Part shown: one piece after another, positions 9,994 to 18,836 of the stretch
Layout: each line of letters starts with the position of its first letter
How positions within the stretch are numbered: position 1 is the stretch's first letter
Assembly (NCBI RefSeq): GCF_008386395.1
Contig: NZ_CP043761.1
Span: 1,488,001 to 1,552,000, forward strand
DNA length: 64,000 nt
Source: Paenibacillus sp. 37
GTDB taxonomy: Bacteria; Bacillota; Bacilli; Paenibacillales; Paenibacillaceae
Direction of reading: 5' to 3'
Made by a program: the position numbers and the translations under genes
Notes under the pieces: generated by a model
What the model saw: the letters and a program-made list of their open reading frames with translations, nothing else
The model's database searches: none
Told to the model about the DNA's origin: nothing

Positions 9994-10651
9994 AAATAAC
10001 AGTCTGGTGACCTATTTTAACTCCAAATCTCAAATCTCGGAGGGATACCGTAAATTACGGACCAATATTCAGTTCTCCTCAATCGATAGTCATATCAAAA
10101 AGATCATGGTGGCTTCAGCCGAAGCCGGCGAAGGCAAGACCACAACCATTAGCAACCTGGCGGTAACCTATGCCCAGGAAGGCAAAAAGGTTCTGCTGAT
10201 CGATGCGGATCTGCGTAATCCTTCCTTGCACCAGGTATTTTCCGTACCGAATCATATCGGTCTGAGTAGTGTGCTGTCTAATCAGTACAGTGTGGAAGAC
10301 GTGCTTAGAGAGAGCTATATCGATAATCTCCAATTATTCACTTCTGGCCCAATTCCGCCGAACCCTTCCGAGATGATTGGTTCCAACCGGATGAAAAGGC
10401 TCATTGAGAAGTTAGAGGATCAATATGATGTCATCATGTTTGATACACCGCCAGTGCTCGCGGTAACGGATGCACTCATTGTGAGTTCGCTGTGTGATGG
10501 CGTGCTGCTGGTCGTGAACTCGGGCAAGGTCAAGAAGGAACTGGTGAAGAAAACCAAGGCTGCTCTGGAGCATGTGAATGCACGAATCCTGGGCGCAATC
10601 CTGAACAATATCAAAAACGTTGCAGTTCCGGTGGGCTACGGAGAGAAGTAA
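9974..10651 (+). CDS. CpsD/CapB-type bacterial tyrosine kinase (EpsB-like)
   Basis: A cytoplasmic BY-kinase that works with the Wzz-like adaptor. It shows Walker A (AEAGEGKTTT, ~49-58), Walker A' (LLIDADLR, ~74-81) and Walker B (MFDTPP, ~156-161). The start is set at MSRLT; an ATG three codons earlier has no room for a ribosome binding site. The usual C-terminal tyrosine cluster is reduced to a single Tyr (ending VPVGYGEK). The gene overlaps the adaptor gene by 20 nt and is followed by a structured RNA element. Confidence 0.93.
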   Translation: MSRLTNENNSLVTYFNSKSQISEGYRKLRTNIQFSSIDSHIKKIMVASAEAGEGKTTTISNLAVTYAQEGKKVLLIDADLRNPSLHQVFSVPNHIGLSSVLSNQYSVEDVLRESYIDNLQLFTSGPIPPNPSEMIGSNRMKRLIEKLEDQYDVIMFDTPPVLAVTDALIVSSLCDGVLLVVNSGKVKKELVKKTKAALEHVNARILGAILNNIKNVAVPVGYGEK

Positions 10652-10678
10652 ACCTTCCATCCAATGCTCCCAAGTAAA

Positions 10679-10806
10679 CAGGTAATGTCTACTGTACCTT
10701 TATCACTGTAGGCACTCGGTCATGCTGTGGGTTCAGTTCAATGAACCTTAGACGTTAATCGTCGAAGGTATGACGTGAGGACGGGTTAGATGCCCTGGTT
10801 CAACTT
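10679..10806 (+). ncRNA. EAR / epsC-type structured RNA element (EPS-associated processive antiterminator)
   Basis: The ~190-nt gap between the kinase gene and galU folds well: a perfect GGTTCA-N6-TGAACC hairpin (10730-10747), GACG-N5-CGTC (10751-10763), GGG-N7-CCC, and a long-range pairing of CGGTCATGC with GTATGACG. A 3' GGTTCAAC could compete for the TGAACC strand. In B. subtilis the EAR element lies at the equivalent place, between epsB and epsC, and lets RNA polymerase read through terminators in the long eps operon. The assignment rests on position and structure; a covariance search was not possible. Confidence 0.7.
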
Positions 10807-10842
10807 TTATCAAACTAAAAAAAAGAGGATAGGGTGGTATTT

Positions 10843-11745
10843 ATGAAAAAAGTGAGAAAAGCAATCATTCCTGCAGCTGGACTAGGTACACGATTTTTGC
10901 CAGCCACAAAAGCGATGCCCAAAGAAATGCTCCCTATTGTGGACAAACCAACCATACAGTATATCGTTGAGGAAGCCATTGCCTCTGGAATTGAAGACAT
11001 CATTATCGTAACCGGTAAAGGGAAACGGGCAATTGAAGATCATTTCGACAACGCTTTTGAATTGGAACATAACTTGCTGGAAAAAGGGAAGCTGGGCCTG
11101 CTTGAAGAGGTTCGCAAATCCTCTAACGTGGATATCCACTACATAAGACAAAAAGAGGCCAAAGGACTTGGTCATGCTGTCTGGTGTGCACGTAACTTTA
11201 TCGGTGACGAACCTTTTGCCGTGTTGCTCGGAGATGACATCGTCGTATCGGAAGTTCCATGCACCAAACAATTGATTGATCAATATGATCAGGTTCAACA
11301 TTCCATTGTTGGCGTACAAACCGTACTTGCTGAACAAACAGACAGATACGGCATTGTGGACCCGCTTCAATCGGATGGCCGTTTGACAGAGGTTCTCAGG
11401 TTCGTAGAGAAACCTGCCCAAGGCACAGCGCCTTCCAACCTGGCGATTATGGGGAGATACGTACTGAGTCCAGAGATTTTCGAACATCTGGAGCAACAAG
11501 AGATTGGTCAAGGGGGAGAGATTCAATTAACAGATGCGATTCAGCGCTTAAATGAGACACAAGGAGTGTATGCTTACGATTTCGAGGGAGTACGTTATGA
11601 CGTGGGCGAGAAACTGGGATTCATTTTGACAACCATCGACTTTGCTCTGCAAAAACAGGAACTTAGAATTCCAATGCTGCAAGCTTTGCAACAGATTCTG
11701 GAAAAAGAGTCGGTAGAACATGTAGCCGGGGGGGAGTTTGAATGA
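10843..11745 (+). CDS. galU: UTP-glucose-1-phosphate uridylyltransferase
   Basis: Makes UDP-glucose from glucose-1-P and UTP, the precursor for glucosyl and, through the dehydrogenase downstream, glucuronosyl units. The signature [17 protein letters not shown] is at residues ~13-29, and the sugar-binding motifs VEKP and [10 protein letters not shown] are visible. The ATG at this start follows AGGATAGGGTGG and gives 300 aa, normal for GalU. Its stop overlaps the next start by 4 nt (ATGA). Confidence 0.96.
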   Translation: MKKVRKAIIPAAGLGTRFLPATKAMPKEMLPIVDKPTIQYIVEEAIASGIEDIIIVTGKGKRAIEDHFDNAFELEHNLLEKGKLGLLEEVRKSSNVDIHYIRQKEAKGLGHAVWCARNFIGDEPFAVLLGDDIVVSEVPCTKQLIDQYDQVQHSIVGVQTVLAEQTDRYGIVDPLQSDGRLTEVLRFVEKPAQGTAPSNLAIMGRYVLSPEIFEHLEQQEIGQGGEIQLTDAIQRLNETQGVYAYDFEGVRYDVGEKLGFILTTIDFALQKQELRIPMLQALQQILEKESVEHVAGGEFE

Positions 11746-12440
11746 GTCCATCTCCCCAAACGAAGGAAGCGGAGATCGTTATGGACCCAAGTCTGGGGTA
11801 CAATGCATCAACGATGTCAGGACAAAATGCGGATAAAGTGTATCTATTTATGAAAAGAATGCTCGATTTGCTGGGTTCTTTCATAGGTTTGATCATTTTG
11901 TGCCCCTTGTTTGCGGTCATCGGATTACTTATCAAAATAGAGGCCCCGCAGGGGTCTGTTTTTTTTCGTCAGGTACGGGTCGGACAGAATGGAAAAGAGT
12001 TTCATATGTACAAATTCAGGTCCATGGTTGCAAATGCAGAAGATCTGTTGGAACAGCTGATTGATCAGAATGAAGTGAACGGGAATATGTTCAAAATGAA
12101 AAATGATCCCCGCATTACCCGGATTGGCAAGTTCATTCGGAAAACCAGTCTGGATGAGTTGCCACAGTTGTGGAACGTGTTCAGAGGAGAGATGAGTCTC
12201 GTTGGACCCAGACCGGCTCTGCCCAGAGAAGTGAAGAACTACACTTCCTACGACAGACAACGCCTTCAGATGATCCCGGGATGTACGGGATTATGGCAAG
12301 TCAGCGGACGGAACAGTGTTGGTTTTGAAGAAATGGTAGAGCTGGATCTGACGTATGCCCGTGAGCGCAGCATGATGGTGGATATCAAAATTATCTTCAG
12401 AACGTTCAAGGTGCTGGTAGGTTCGAAGGATGCGTTTTGA
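11742..12440 (+). CDS. Initiating undecaprenyl-phosphate sugar-1-phosphate transferase
   Basis: A bacterial sugar transferase (PF02397 type), 232 aa, that loads the first sugar phosphate on undecaprenyl phosphate. After a ~28-residue leader there is one hydrophobic hairpin (~39-66) and then the conserved cytosolic catalytic part: [35 protein letters not shown] and [12 protein letters not shown]. It lacks the extra N-terminal transmembrane domain of WbaP-type enzymes. The sugar is not readable from sequence; glucose or galactose is likely given galU upstream. Confidence 0.94.
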   Translation: MSPSPQTKEAEIVMDPSLGYNASTMSGQNADKVYLFMKRMLDLLGSFIGLIILCPLFAVIGLLIKIEAPQGSVFFRQVRVGQNGKEFHMYKFRSMVANAEDLLEQLIDQNEVNGNMFKMKNDPRITRIGKFIRKTSLDELPQLWNVFRGEMSLVGPRPALPREVKNYTSYDRQRLQMIPGCTGLWQVSGRNSVGFEEMVELDLTYARERSMMVDIKIIFRTFKVLVGSKDAF

Positions 12441-12474
12441 AACACGATTCTGGCTTTGAGGTGGCATAGCAGAT

Positions 12475-13851
12475 ATGCAAAAGACCGGTATACTTGCTGC
12501 ATTAAATATGAAGTCGTTTAATATCATTCTTTTTTCGCTGGTAATTGTCTTCGCAGCAATCTATCTTCCGCTAGTCTCGGTTGTTGCACTCATAGCTGTG
12601 ATTCTGCTGGGCGTTTATATTAAACAGCCCAGCTGGATTTTTATGATTCTCATCGTAAGTTTTTCTTTGTCCATTGACAAAATATTTAGCATTCATCTGG
12701 CAGGACTGGATTCGCTGTCCTTCTACAAGCTGGCGATACTGGGTTTTGTCGTCTCTCTTTTTTTACGCTTTGGTATTCGCAAAGAGTTGATATATCCTGC
12801 ACTGGCGATTGGTTTTTTATTTGTGGAGAGTTATTTTCTATCGGATCTGCCCAGTAAGGTTAGTCCGCTCGATCCATTCAAGGCCTTTCTGGGAGTCATT
12901 GTTCCTTTTTTGTTGCTGATGCCCCATTTTTCAAGAGAAATCAGTCAACGAATTATACGTGTACTGGCATGGTTGCCGCTGTTCAGTCTGGCTGGTGGTT
13001 ATATTCTGCAACTCGCCGGCATATTGTCCATTACTAACCTGGAGATGTCGGGTGTAACCCGGTTACAGGGAGCTAACATCGCCGCGCATCTGGCCATGTT
13101 GTGTTTTATCTCCATCTGCGTCTGTCTGATTCAGATCAAGCAAGGCCATCAGGTTGTTCTGTATTACATGCTTACCTTGACACATCTGGTCATTCTGGTC
13201 CAGACGGGAACAAGGGGGCCACTTATTGCGCTTATTCCGATTATTCTGGTCTATCTTTTTGATCAACTGAAAGCCTTCATCAAAGGCAGAGTCAGTGCCA
13301 TTATTCCTCTCATTATGTTCGTTGTCGCTGTGGCCTATATGGTAATTGCGCAGTGGGACAATTATGAAATGAGGTCAGAGAGCAAAGGCCTGTCGGGAAG
13401 GGATGTAGCCTGGAATTATTTTATTGGCAAAGCAAATGAGTATCCGATCTTTGGACGTGGACTCGGCTCAACTCTTGTAGCAAATGATGGAAGTATTTTT
13501 TCTGGATTCGTTGTTCCTCATAATGAATACATTCGTTTTTATTACGATGGCGGGTTAGTTGGAGCCATCCTGTTATTTCTATCGCTGCTGCTGGTGTTTC
13601 GGGCTGTTTACTTCCGATTGGGCGGCATGATCAGGTTGTATTTTGCCGGTATGATTATCGGTTTCCTGACCTATTCCTTTTTTGATAATACCCTGTCCAC
13701 GGTTCATCTGATTGCTCCATTCTGTATCTTCCTGAACGCGTTATATGCTACGGGAAATGGAGTTCATTCCAAGTCAGGGGCTGAAGCAGAAGTGGATATA
13801 CAGATACAGCGAGCCAAGGACGTATCCTTTTCAAAGGAGATTAGAACATGA
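12475..13851 (+). CDS. Wzy-type polysaccharide polymerase (O-antigen ligase/polymerase family)
   Basis: A 458-aa integral membrane protein with about 11-12 hydrophobic segments. The large periplasmic-type loop after ~residue 295 has the family pattern: SGRDVAWNYFIGKANEYPIFGRGLGS, then HNEYIRFYYDGGLVGA. This is the expected repeat-unit polymerase for the Wzx/Wzy pathway. RBS GAGGTGG precedes the ATG. It ends with a 4-nt overlap with the next gene. Confidence 0.88.
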   Translation: MQKTGILAALNMKSFNIILFSLVIVFAAIYLPLVSVVALIAVILLGVYIKQPSWIFMILIVSFSLSIDKIFSIHLAGLDSLSFYKLAILGFVVSLFLRFGIRKELIYPALAIGFLFVESYFLSDLPSKVSPLDPFKAFLGVIVPFLLLMPHFSREISQRIIRVLAWLPLFSLAGGYILQLAGILSITNLEMSGVTRLQGANIAAHLAMLCFISICVCLIQIKQGHQVVLYYMLTLTHLVILVQTGTRGPLIALIPIILVYLFDQLKAFIKGRVSAIIPLIMFVVAVAYMVIAQWDNYEMRSESKGLSGRDVAWNYFIGKANEYPIFGRGLGSTLVANDGSIFSGFVVPHNEYIRFYYDGGLVGAILLFLSLLLVFRAVYFRLGGMIRLYFAGMIIGFLTYSFFDNTLSTVHLIAPFCIFLNALYATGNGVHSKSGAEAEVDIQIQRAKDVSFSKEIRT

Positions 13852-14306
13852 AGGTCTGTTTGATCAGTTCTACAGGCGGTCATTTTGATGAATTAACCAA
13901 AATTATTCCTGCGGTTGAAGAACATGATTATTTCCTGATTACCGAGAAGAATAAAAGCAGAAAAGTAGATTCTGCACAGGGCAAAGTGTACTTCTTAATG
14001 CAGCAAGAGCGTAAAAATGCGATGTTCTTGCTAATCTTTGTGGCTAATATTATAAAGTCGTTCTTTCTATATCTGCGTGAGCGTCCAAAGGTGATCATTA
14101 CAACAGGGGCCGGTGCTACCTACCCTTTTTGCCTTATCGGTAAAATCTTCGGTGCCAAGCTGATTTATATCGAAAGTTATGCCAAAATCTATTCCTCCAG
14201 CGCAACCGGGAGATTGATGTACAAAATCTCGGATGAGTTCTTCATCCAATGGGAAACGTTGCAGGATAGCTATCCCAATGCTAAATACAGGGGGGCTTTA
14301 TTTTGA
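13848..14306 (+). CDS. PssD/Alg14-like glycosyltransferase membrane-anchor subunit
   Basis: 152 aa, resembling PssD/Cps14F/Alg14 proteins. It begins with a glycine-rich SSTGGHFDEL motif, has a hydrophobic stretch around residues 60-78 that could anchor it to the membrane, and carries the TTGAGATYPFCLIGKIFGAKLIYIES region characteristic of the family. In known systems it pairs with the catalytic PssE/Alg13 partner encoded next. The two genes overlap (TTGA), fitting a stoichiometric complex. Confidence 0.88.
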   Translation: MKVCLISSTGGHFDELTKIIPAVEEHDYFLITEKNKSRKVDSAQGKVYFLMQQERKNAMFLLIFVANIIKSFFLYLRERPKVIITTGAGATYPFCLIGKIFGAKLIYIESYAKIYSSSATGRLMYKISDEFFIQWETLQDSYPNAKYRGALF

Positions 14307-14782
14307 TATTTGCTATCGTTGGAACCCAGCGGTTTCCCTTCAATCGGATGTTTGAGCTTATTGATGAGGCGATTGAGGCAGGAATTATTGAAGAAGAGGT
14401 TGTTGCCCAATCTGGATATACCGAGTATCAGCCGCGAAATTTCACTGTGATTCCTTTCCTCACGCAGGAAGAGATGAATGAATATGTGGTGCGAAGCAGA
14501 TGCATTATTTCTCATGCGGGTGTTGGCTCCATTACAAATTGTCTTGAACGTGGCAAGCCGGTTATCGTCATTCCACGCCGGAAAGAATGGGGCGAGCATG
14601 TGGATGACCATCAGCTTGAAATTTCCAAGGTTTTTCAGGATAACGGCTACGTGGCCGTCGCGGAGAGTCAGGCTGAATTGCAAAAGTTGGTTCCTTGCAT
14701 AGAAGAGCTGACGTTCCAGCCCTATGTGAGAAAACAGTCTGATCTGATCTCATCCATTAAAAATTACGTGAATAGTCTGTAA
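14303..14782 (+). CDS. PssE/Alg13-like glycosyltransferase catalytic subunit
   Basis: 159 aa; corresponds to the C-terminal nucleotide-sugar-binding half of a GT28-type enzyme. It starts at a TTG preceded by AGGGGGG and begins with a VGTQRFPFNRMFE motif; the family signature SHAGVGSITNCLERGKPVIVIPR is at ~72-94. In pneumococcal and rhizobial systems such pairs add the second sugar of the repeat unit, often galactose or glucuronate; the substrate here is inferred only. It is coupled to the preceding PssD-like gene. Confidence 0.9.
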   Translation: MIFAIVGTQRFPFNRMFELIDEAIEAGIIEEEVVAQSGYTEYQPRNFTVIPFLTQEEMNEYVVRSRCIISHAGVGSITNCLERGKPVIVIPRRKEWGEHVDDHQLEISKVFQDNGYVAVAESQAELQKLVPCIEELTFQPYVRKQSDLISSIKNYVNSL

Positions 14783-14819
14783 GAGGTATGAAGATTAACC
14801 ATGAAAAAAGGAGTCTATC

Positions 14820-15887
14820 ATGAAACCAAAAGTATTGGTTGTTGGATCATCCTTGAAGGATATGGGCGGAATTGTGAGTGTCATCAAAAACATTGAGGAT
14901 TCCTCCATCTCGGAAATGTATGCCATGCAGCGGGTCGAAACGTATATCACGGGCAGCGTGTTCTCGCGGCTGCTTATTTTTATACGGGGATTCATTCAAT
15001 TCTGGATGAAACTGTACACGTTCAAGCCGGATATCGTGCATATTCATATGGCGAACAACGGGAGCTTTTATCGGAAGTCACTATTTCTGCTAACCGCACG
15101 AAAGTTGTTTCGAAAGTCAGTTATTCTGCATATTCATGCGGCCAGCTTTGATGATTTCTACAATCAATTTGCTCTGCAGCGCAAGTATTGTCACTACATT
15201 CTGAATCAGGCAGACAAGTTGATTGTCTTGTCCCAGACGTGGAAAGAATACTTTGCTACGATTGTGCCGGTGACAGCGATTGAGGTTCTTTATAACGGGG
15301 TCTTTGTCAAAGAACCGTTTGTGAGAGAACAACAAACAGCTGTTAATGCTCTTTTCATGGGCAGACTGGGTGAGCGAAAAGGAGTCTACGATCTGCTTCA
15401 GTCCATTCAGCAATTGAAGGCGCTAGGCGTTACAGCTACCTTTAATCTGGCAGGGGATGGTGAAGTCGAAGAAGTCAAAGCAATCGTGCAGCAGTATGGA
15501 ATAGAGGATCGTGTCAATGTACTCGGCTGGATTAACGGAGAGCAAAAGGAAAAGCTCTTGCGGGAAGCGGATCTACTGGTCCTGCCTTCTTATCATGAGG
15601 GATTACCTATGGCCATACTTGAAGCAATGAATTGTGGCTTGCCCATTATATCGACCACCGTCGGAGGCATCCCCGAAGTGATTACATCCGGTCATAATGG
15701 GCTGTTAATCGAGCCGGGAGATGTGCACGGGCTGACATCAGCGCTGGAATATCTCATTACAGATGAAGAGATTAGAGCAAGAATGGGTTCATATAACAGA
15801 GCGATTATATCGGATAAGTTCGATATGAATCTACTCGTAGGCAGATTGTCAGGAATATATGATGCACTTCAAGTGAAGGTATCCTAG
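14820..15887 (+). CDS. GT4-family glycosyltransferase
   Basis: 355 aa, GT-B fold. Motifs include the N-terminal GSSLKDMGGIVSV acceptor loop, HIHMANNGS, and the C-terminal MGRLGERKGVYDLL, DLLVLPSYHEGLPMAILEAMNCGLPII and TTVGGIPEVI with the E-x7-E motif. RBS AAAAAGGAG precedes the ATG. One of the EPS repeat-unit transferases; its donor sugar cannot be told from sequence. Confidence 0.92.
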   Translation: MKPKVLVVGSSLKDMGGIVSVIKNIEDSSISEMYAMQRVETYITGSVFSRLLIFIRGFIQFWMKLYTFKPDIVHIHMANNGSFYRKSLFLLTARKLFRKSVILHIHAASFDDFYNQFALQRKYCHYILNQADKLIVLSQTWKEYFATIVPVTAIEVLYNGVFVKEPFVREQQTAVNALFMGRLGERKGVYDLLQSIQQLKALGVTATFNLAGDGEVEEVKAIVQQYGIEDRVNVLGWINGEQKEKLLREADLLVLPSYHEGLPMAILEAMNCGLPIISTTVGGIPEVITSGHNGLLIEPGDVHGLTSALEYLITDEEIRARMGSYNRAIISDKFDMNLLVGRLSGIYDALQVKVS

Positions 15888-15908
15888 TGAACAGGAAAAG
15901 GTGATGAA

Positions 15909-16853
15909 ATGAACCCCTTGGTATCTTGCATCATTACGACCCATAACCGGGCCAATTTATTGAAAAATGCGTTGAGAAGTGTACGTGAGCAAACACATCC
16001 GTATCTGGAAATTTTCATCGTGGATGATGGATCAGAAGATCAGACGCCAGAGATCTGTCAGGCATGGACCCGGGAAGATTCACGGATTCGGTACATCCGG
16101 GTTCCATATCCCAAAGGAGCCAACCATGCACGGAATGTAGGGATATCCCAAGCCAATGGCAAGTACATTGCATTCCTGGATGATGATGATGAATGGATGC
16201 CTGACAAAATAAAAACCCAGGCGGAAGTGCTGGAGCGTACACAGGAATCGTTTACCTTTTGCAGCAAGTATCTCGCATACACGAATGAGCAGCATCAGGT
16301 GGTCAAACGGAAATTGTCGGTGGAGCCTCGTGATGTTGTGCGGTATGAGGATCTGCTTACATTCAACTGGATTGGGGAAACGTCCAAAATCATGGTACTT
16401 ACCTCACTGGCTCGTGAAGTTCGATTCGATGAAAATCTGACATCCGCTCAGGATTATGACTTTTATCTGCGCATATTGAAACGAGGCTACATCGCCGTGA
16501 ACGTGAAAGAACCGCTGGTGGATATCAATATCCATAGTGGTCCACGAATTTCAACCTCTACAACGGCCAAGTACAAGGGCCAACGCAAGATTATATTAAA
16601 ATACTACAATGACATGTCCAAGGAACAGAAGCGTCGTCAGTTACACCATTATCGAATGCTCGAATGGTCGAGAAATACACTTCGCAATAATGTTTATTTG
16701 AAAAAAGCACTGTCGCTGTATCCCTGGTGGAAAGATTGGGTGCTGCTCAAGCGTAATACCAAAATTATGATGCAAGGATTTTTAATGAGATTTCATGCAA
16801 GGCGCGCAGTTGGAACGTATACAGAGGAACCTGTGCGAATGAAACTAAAGTAA
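15909..16853 (+). CDS. GT2-family glycosyltransferase
   Basis: 314 aa, GT-A fold. The N-terminal half has the classic VSCIITTHNRANLL start, FIVDDGSEDQT and a DDDD metal-binding stretch (AFLDDDDEWMPDKI, ~80-93), with QDYDFYLRI further on as the acceptor-site motif. The C-terminal ~100 residues are basic. It is a cytoplasmic or membrane-associated EPS transferase, 21 nt after the previous gene. Confidence 0.92.
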   Translation: MNPLVSCIITTHNRANLLKNALRSVREQTHPYLEIFIVDDGSEDQTPEICQAWTREDSRIRYIRVPYPKGANHARNVGISQANGKYIAFLDDDDEWMPDKIKTQAEVLERTQESFTFCSKYLAYTNEQHQVVKRKLSVEPRDVVRYEDLLTFNWIGETSKIMVLTSLAREVRFDENLTSAQDYDFYLRILKRGYIAVNVKEPLVDINIHSGPRISTSTTAKYKGQRKIILKYYNDMSKEQKRRQLHHYRMLEWSRNTLRNNVYLKKALSLYPWWKDWVLLKRNTKIMMQGFLMRFHARRAVGTYTEEPVRMKLK

Positions 16854-16864
16854 GAGGTGTCTGG

Positions 16865-17887
16865 ATGGAAAATCCGACGGTGTATATGCTGCCCAAGATG
16901 ATTGAGAACAATAAATTCAATGAGCTGTTATCCGATTCCATTGAGAACAAGGGATGGGAAGTAAAACAGTTTACCAAAAAAGATCTAATCAAACTGAGAA
17001 AAAATGATGTGCTGCATTTTCATTGGCCCAGCTTCTATTACAGAGGTTCATCCGTGCTGACAACAGTGATCAAATCGATTCTATATGTATTGATGATTTG
17101 TTTTGCACGCTTGCGCGGGGCCAAATTGTTCTGGACGGTGCATAACATCTGGCCTCACAACAGCGGTAAAACGCGGTTCGATTATTGGATGAGAAAAATA
17201 CTGGTCCGAAATTGCTCGAAGCTGATTGTCATGGGCAAACCCCTGATCTCTGAGATCTGTTCGACGTTTGGGATTGATTCCAGCCGGATCGAGGTTATCC
17301 CACATGGACATTACAAGGGTGTGTATCAGGGAAAAGGCGTGAATATCCGTTCCCGGTTTGGCATCCCGGAGGATAGTTATGTGTATGCTTTCTTCGGTCA
17401 GGTGTCGCCTTACAAAGGCGTGGATGATTTGCTGGAGGCATTCAAGGATCTGGATTCCGAACAAGCCCATCTGTTGATTGCTGGCAAAAAGGTAAAGGAT
17501 TATGACCTTGGAGATGAATTTCTCAAGAGTGGACACATCCATACCCATTTTCATTTCATTGAAGATGATGAATATTCGGACTATTTTGATGCGGTCGATT
17601 CGATCATTCTTCCATACAAGCAAATCGCAACTTCTGGCAGTGCGATTCTGGCATTGACCTTCAGCAAACCTGTGGTGGCACCACGGATCGGCTTATTGGA
17701 GGAATACCTGCCCGACGATTGTGCGGTACTCTATGAACCTTCTGATCCGGATGGATTGCTTAAAGCGATGAATATGATCCGTTTAAAACAATCGGAGTTT
17801 CAGGAAGGCAGTGGTTTTGTCAAAGCGTTAGAGCGGCTGGATTGGCCAGTGATTGCCCAAAGGACACTTACCCTGTACTCCAGTTAG
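16865..17887 (+). CDS. GT4-like glycosyltransferase
   Basis: 340 aa. The N-terminal domain contains LHFHWPSFYYRG and a hydrophobic patch (~62-77), then FWTVHNIWPHNS. The C-terminal nucleotide-binding domain has FFGQVSPYKGVDDLLEAF and a SIILPYKQIATSGSAILALTF region in place of the usual E-x7-E, with GLLEEYLPD as in many GT4 members of EPS loci. Donor unknown. It follows the GT2 gene by 11 nt. Confidence 0.85.
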   Translation: MENPTVYMLPKMIENNKFNELLSDSIENKGWEVKQFTKKDLIKLRKNDVLHFHWPSFYYRGSSVLTTVIKSILYVLMICFARLRGAKLFWTVHNIWPHNSGKTRFDYWMRKILVRNCSKLIVMGKPLISEICSTFGIDSSRIEVIPHGHYKGVYQGKGVNIRSRFGIPEDSYVYAFFGQVSPYKGVDDLLEAFKDLDSEQAHLLIAGKKVKDYDLGDEFLKSGHIHTHFHFIEDDEYSDYFDAVDSIILPYKQIATSGSAILALTFSKPVVAPRIGLLEEYLPDDCAVLYEPSDPDGLLKAMNMIRLKQSEFQEGSGFVKALERLDWPVIAQRTLTLYSS

Positions 17888-17930
17888 TACAGATGAAAGG
17901 GTGGACCTAATTGAAAAATATGGGGATGAA

Positions 17931-18836
17931 ATGATGAAGGTAACCGTCGCGATCTGTACGTATAACCGTGCACATGATGCGGTAGAGGCCATACGAAGTG
18001 CAATACAACAGAATTACGCAAGCAGCGACTATGAGATCATACTCATTGATAACAATTCGAAAGACAACACACGGGAAATCGTGCTTCAAACCATCTTGCA
18101 GCATGAGAACCATTCGATCCGGTATGTGTTGGAAGAAAAGCAAGGCTTGTCTGTAGCCCGTAACCGGGCCATTCACGAGGCGCGCGGCGAGTATATCCTG
18201 TTCCTTGACGATGATGCCTTTGCTTGCAGGGATTGGATTCGCCAGATCGTTAGTGTGTTTGAGATGAGTGAAACTATCGGGTGTGTCGGTGGCAAGATTG
18301 ATCCGATCTGGGAAGTGCCTGAGCCAATGTGGATTCCACCGGAGAACAGGTCGCTATTCACCATTCTGGATTTTGCAGATGAAGTCACTGAAATGAAAAG
18401 CCCCTATATTCCATTTGGTGCGAATGTGGCTTTTCGTTTATCCGTCTTTGATCAACTGGCTCCCTTCCGTGAAGATCTTGGAAGAGTGGGGAACAACCTT
18501 CTCTCCAGTGAAGAGAGTGAGTTAATTGCAAGAATACGGACAAAGTTCAAGGTATATTACACCCCGTATGGGGCGGTACAACATAAAGTAGCCAAAGAGC
18601 GAACAACGAAGAACTGGTTTCTGCGCCGAATCTATTGGCAGGGTGTGAGTGATGCCATTCGTGATCAGGATCGTGGTGTTGTGCGTACGGCCAAACATGG
18701 CATCAAGCTGGCACAGGGGATCACAACTTCTCTGATCTACATTTATAATGCAGATCGGTTCACACGTCAGCTTGCCAAAGTATGTTACCGAAACGGCATG
18801 ATTGTTGGGTCGCTTCGGCAAAACAGTAAGGGATGA
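17931..18836 (+). CDS. GT2-family glycosyltransferase
   Basis: About 300 aa, starting at one of two adjacent ATGs after GGGGATG (MMKVTVAICTYNR). GT-A motifs are ICTYNRAHDAVEAI, LIDNNSKDNT, LSVARNRAI and LFLDDDAFACRDWI. A conserved FGANVAFR and a TPYGAVQHKV segment later resemble transferases of EPS and succinoglycan-type loci. Its stop overlaps the flippase start by 4 nt. Confidence 0.91.
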   Translation: MMKVTVAICTYNRAHDAVEAIRSAIQQNYASSDYEIILIDNNSKDNTREIVLQTILQHENHSIRYVLEEKQGLSVARNRAIHEARGEYILFLDDDAFACRDWIRQIVSVFEMSETIGCVGGKIDPIWEVPEPMWIPPENRSLFTILDFADEVTEMKSPYIPFGANVAFRLSVFDQLAPFREDLGRVGNNLLSSEESELIARIRTKFKVYYTPYGAVQHKVAKERTTKNWFLRRIYWQGVSDAIRDQDRGVVRTAKHGIKLAQGITTSLIYIYNADRFTRQLAKVCYRNGMIVGSLRQNSKG

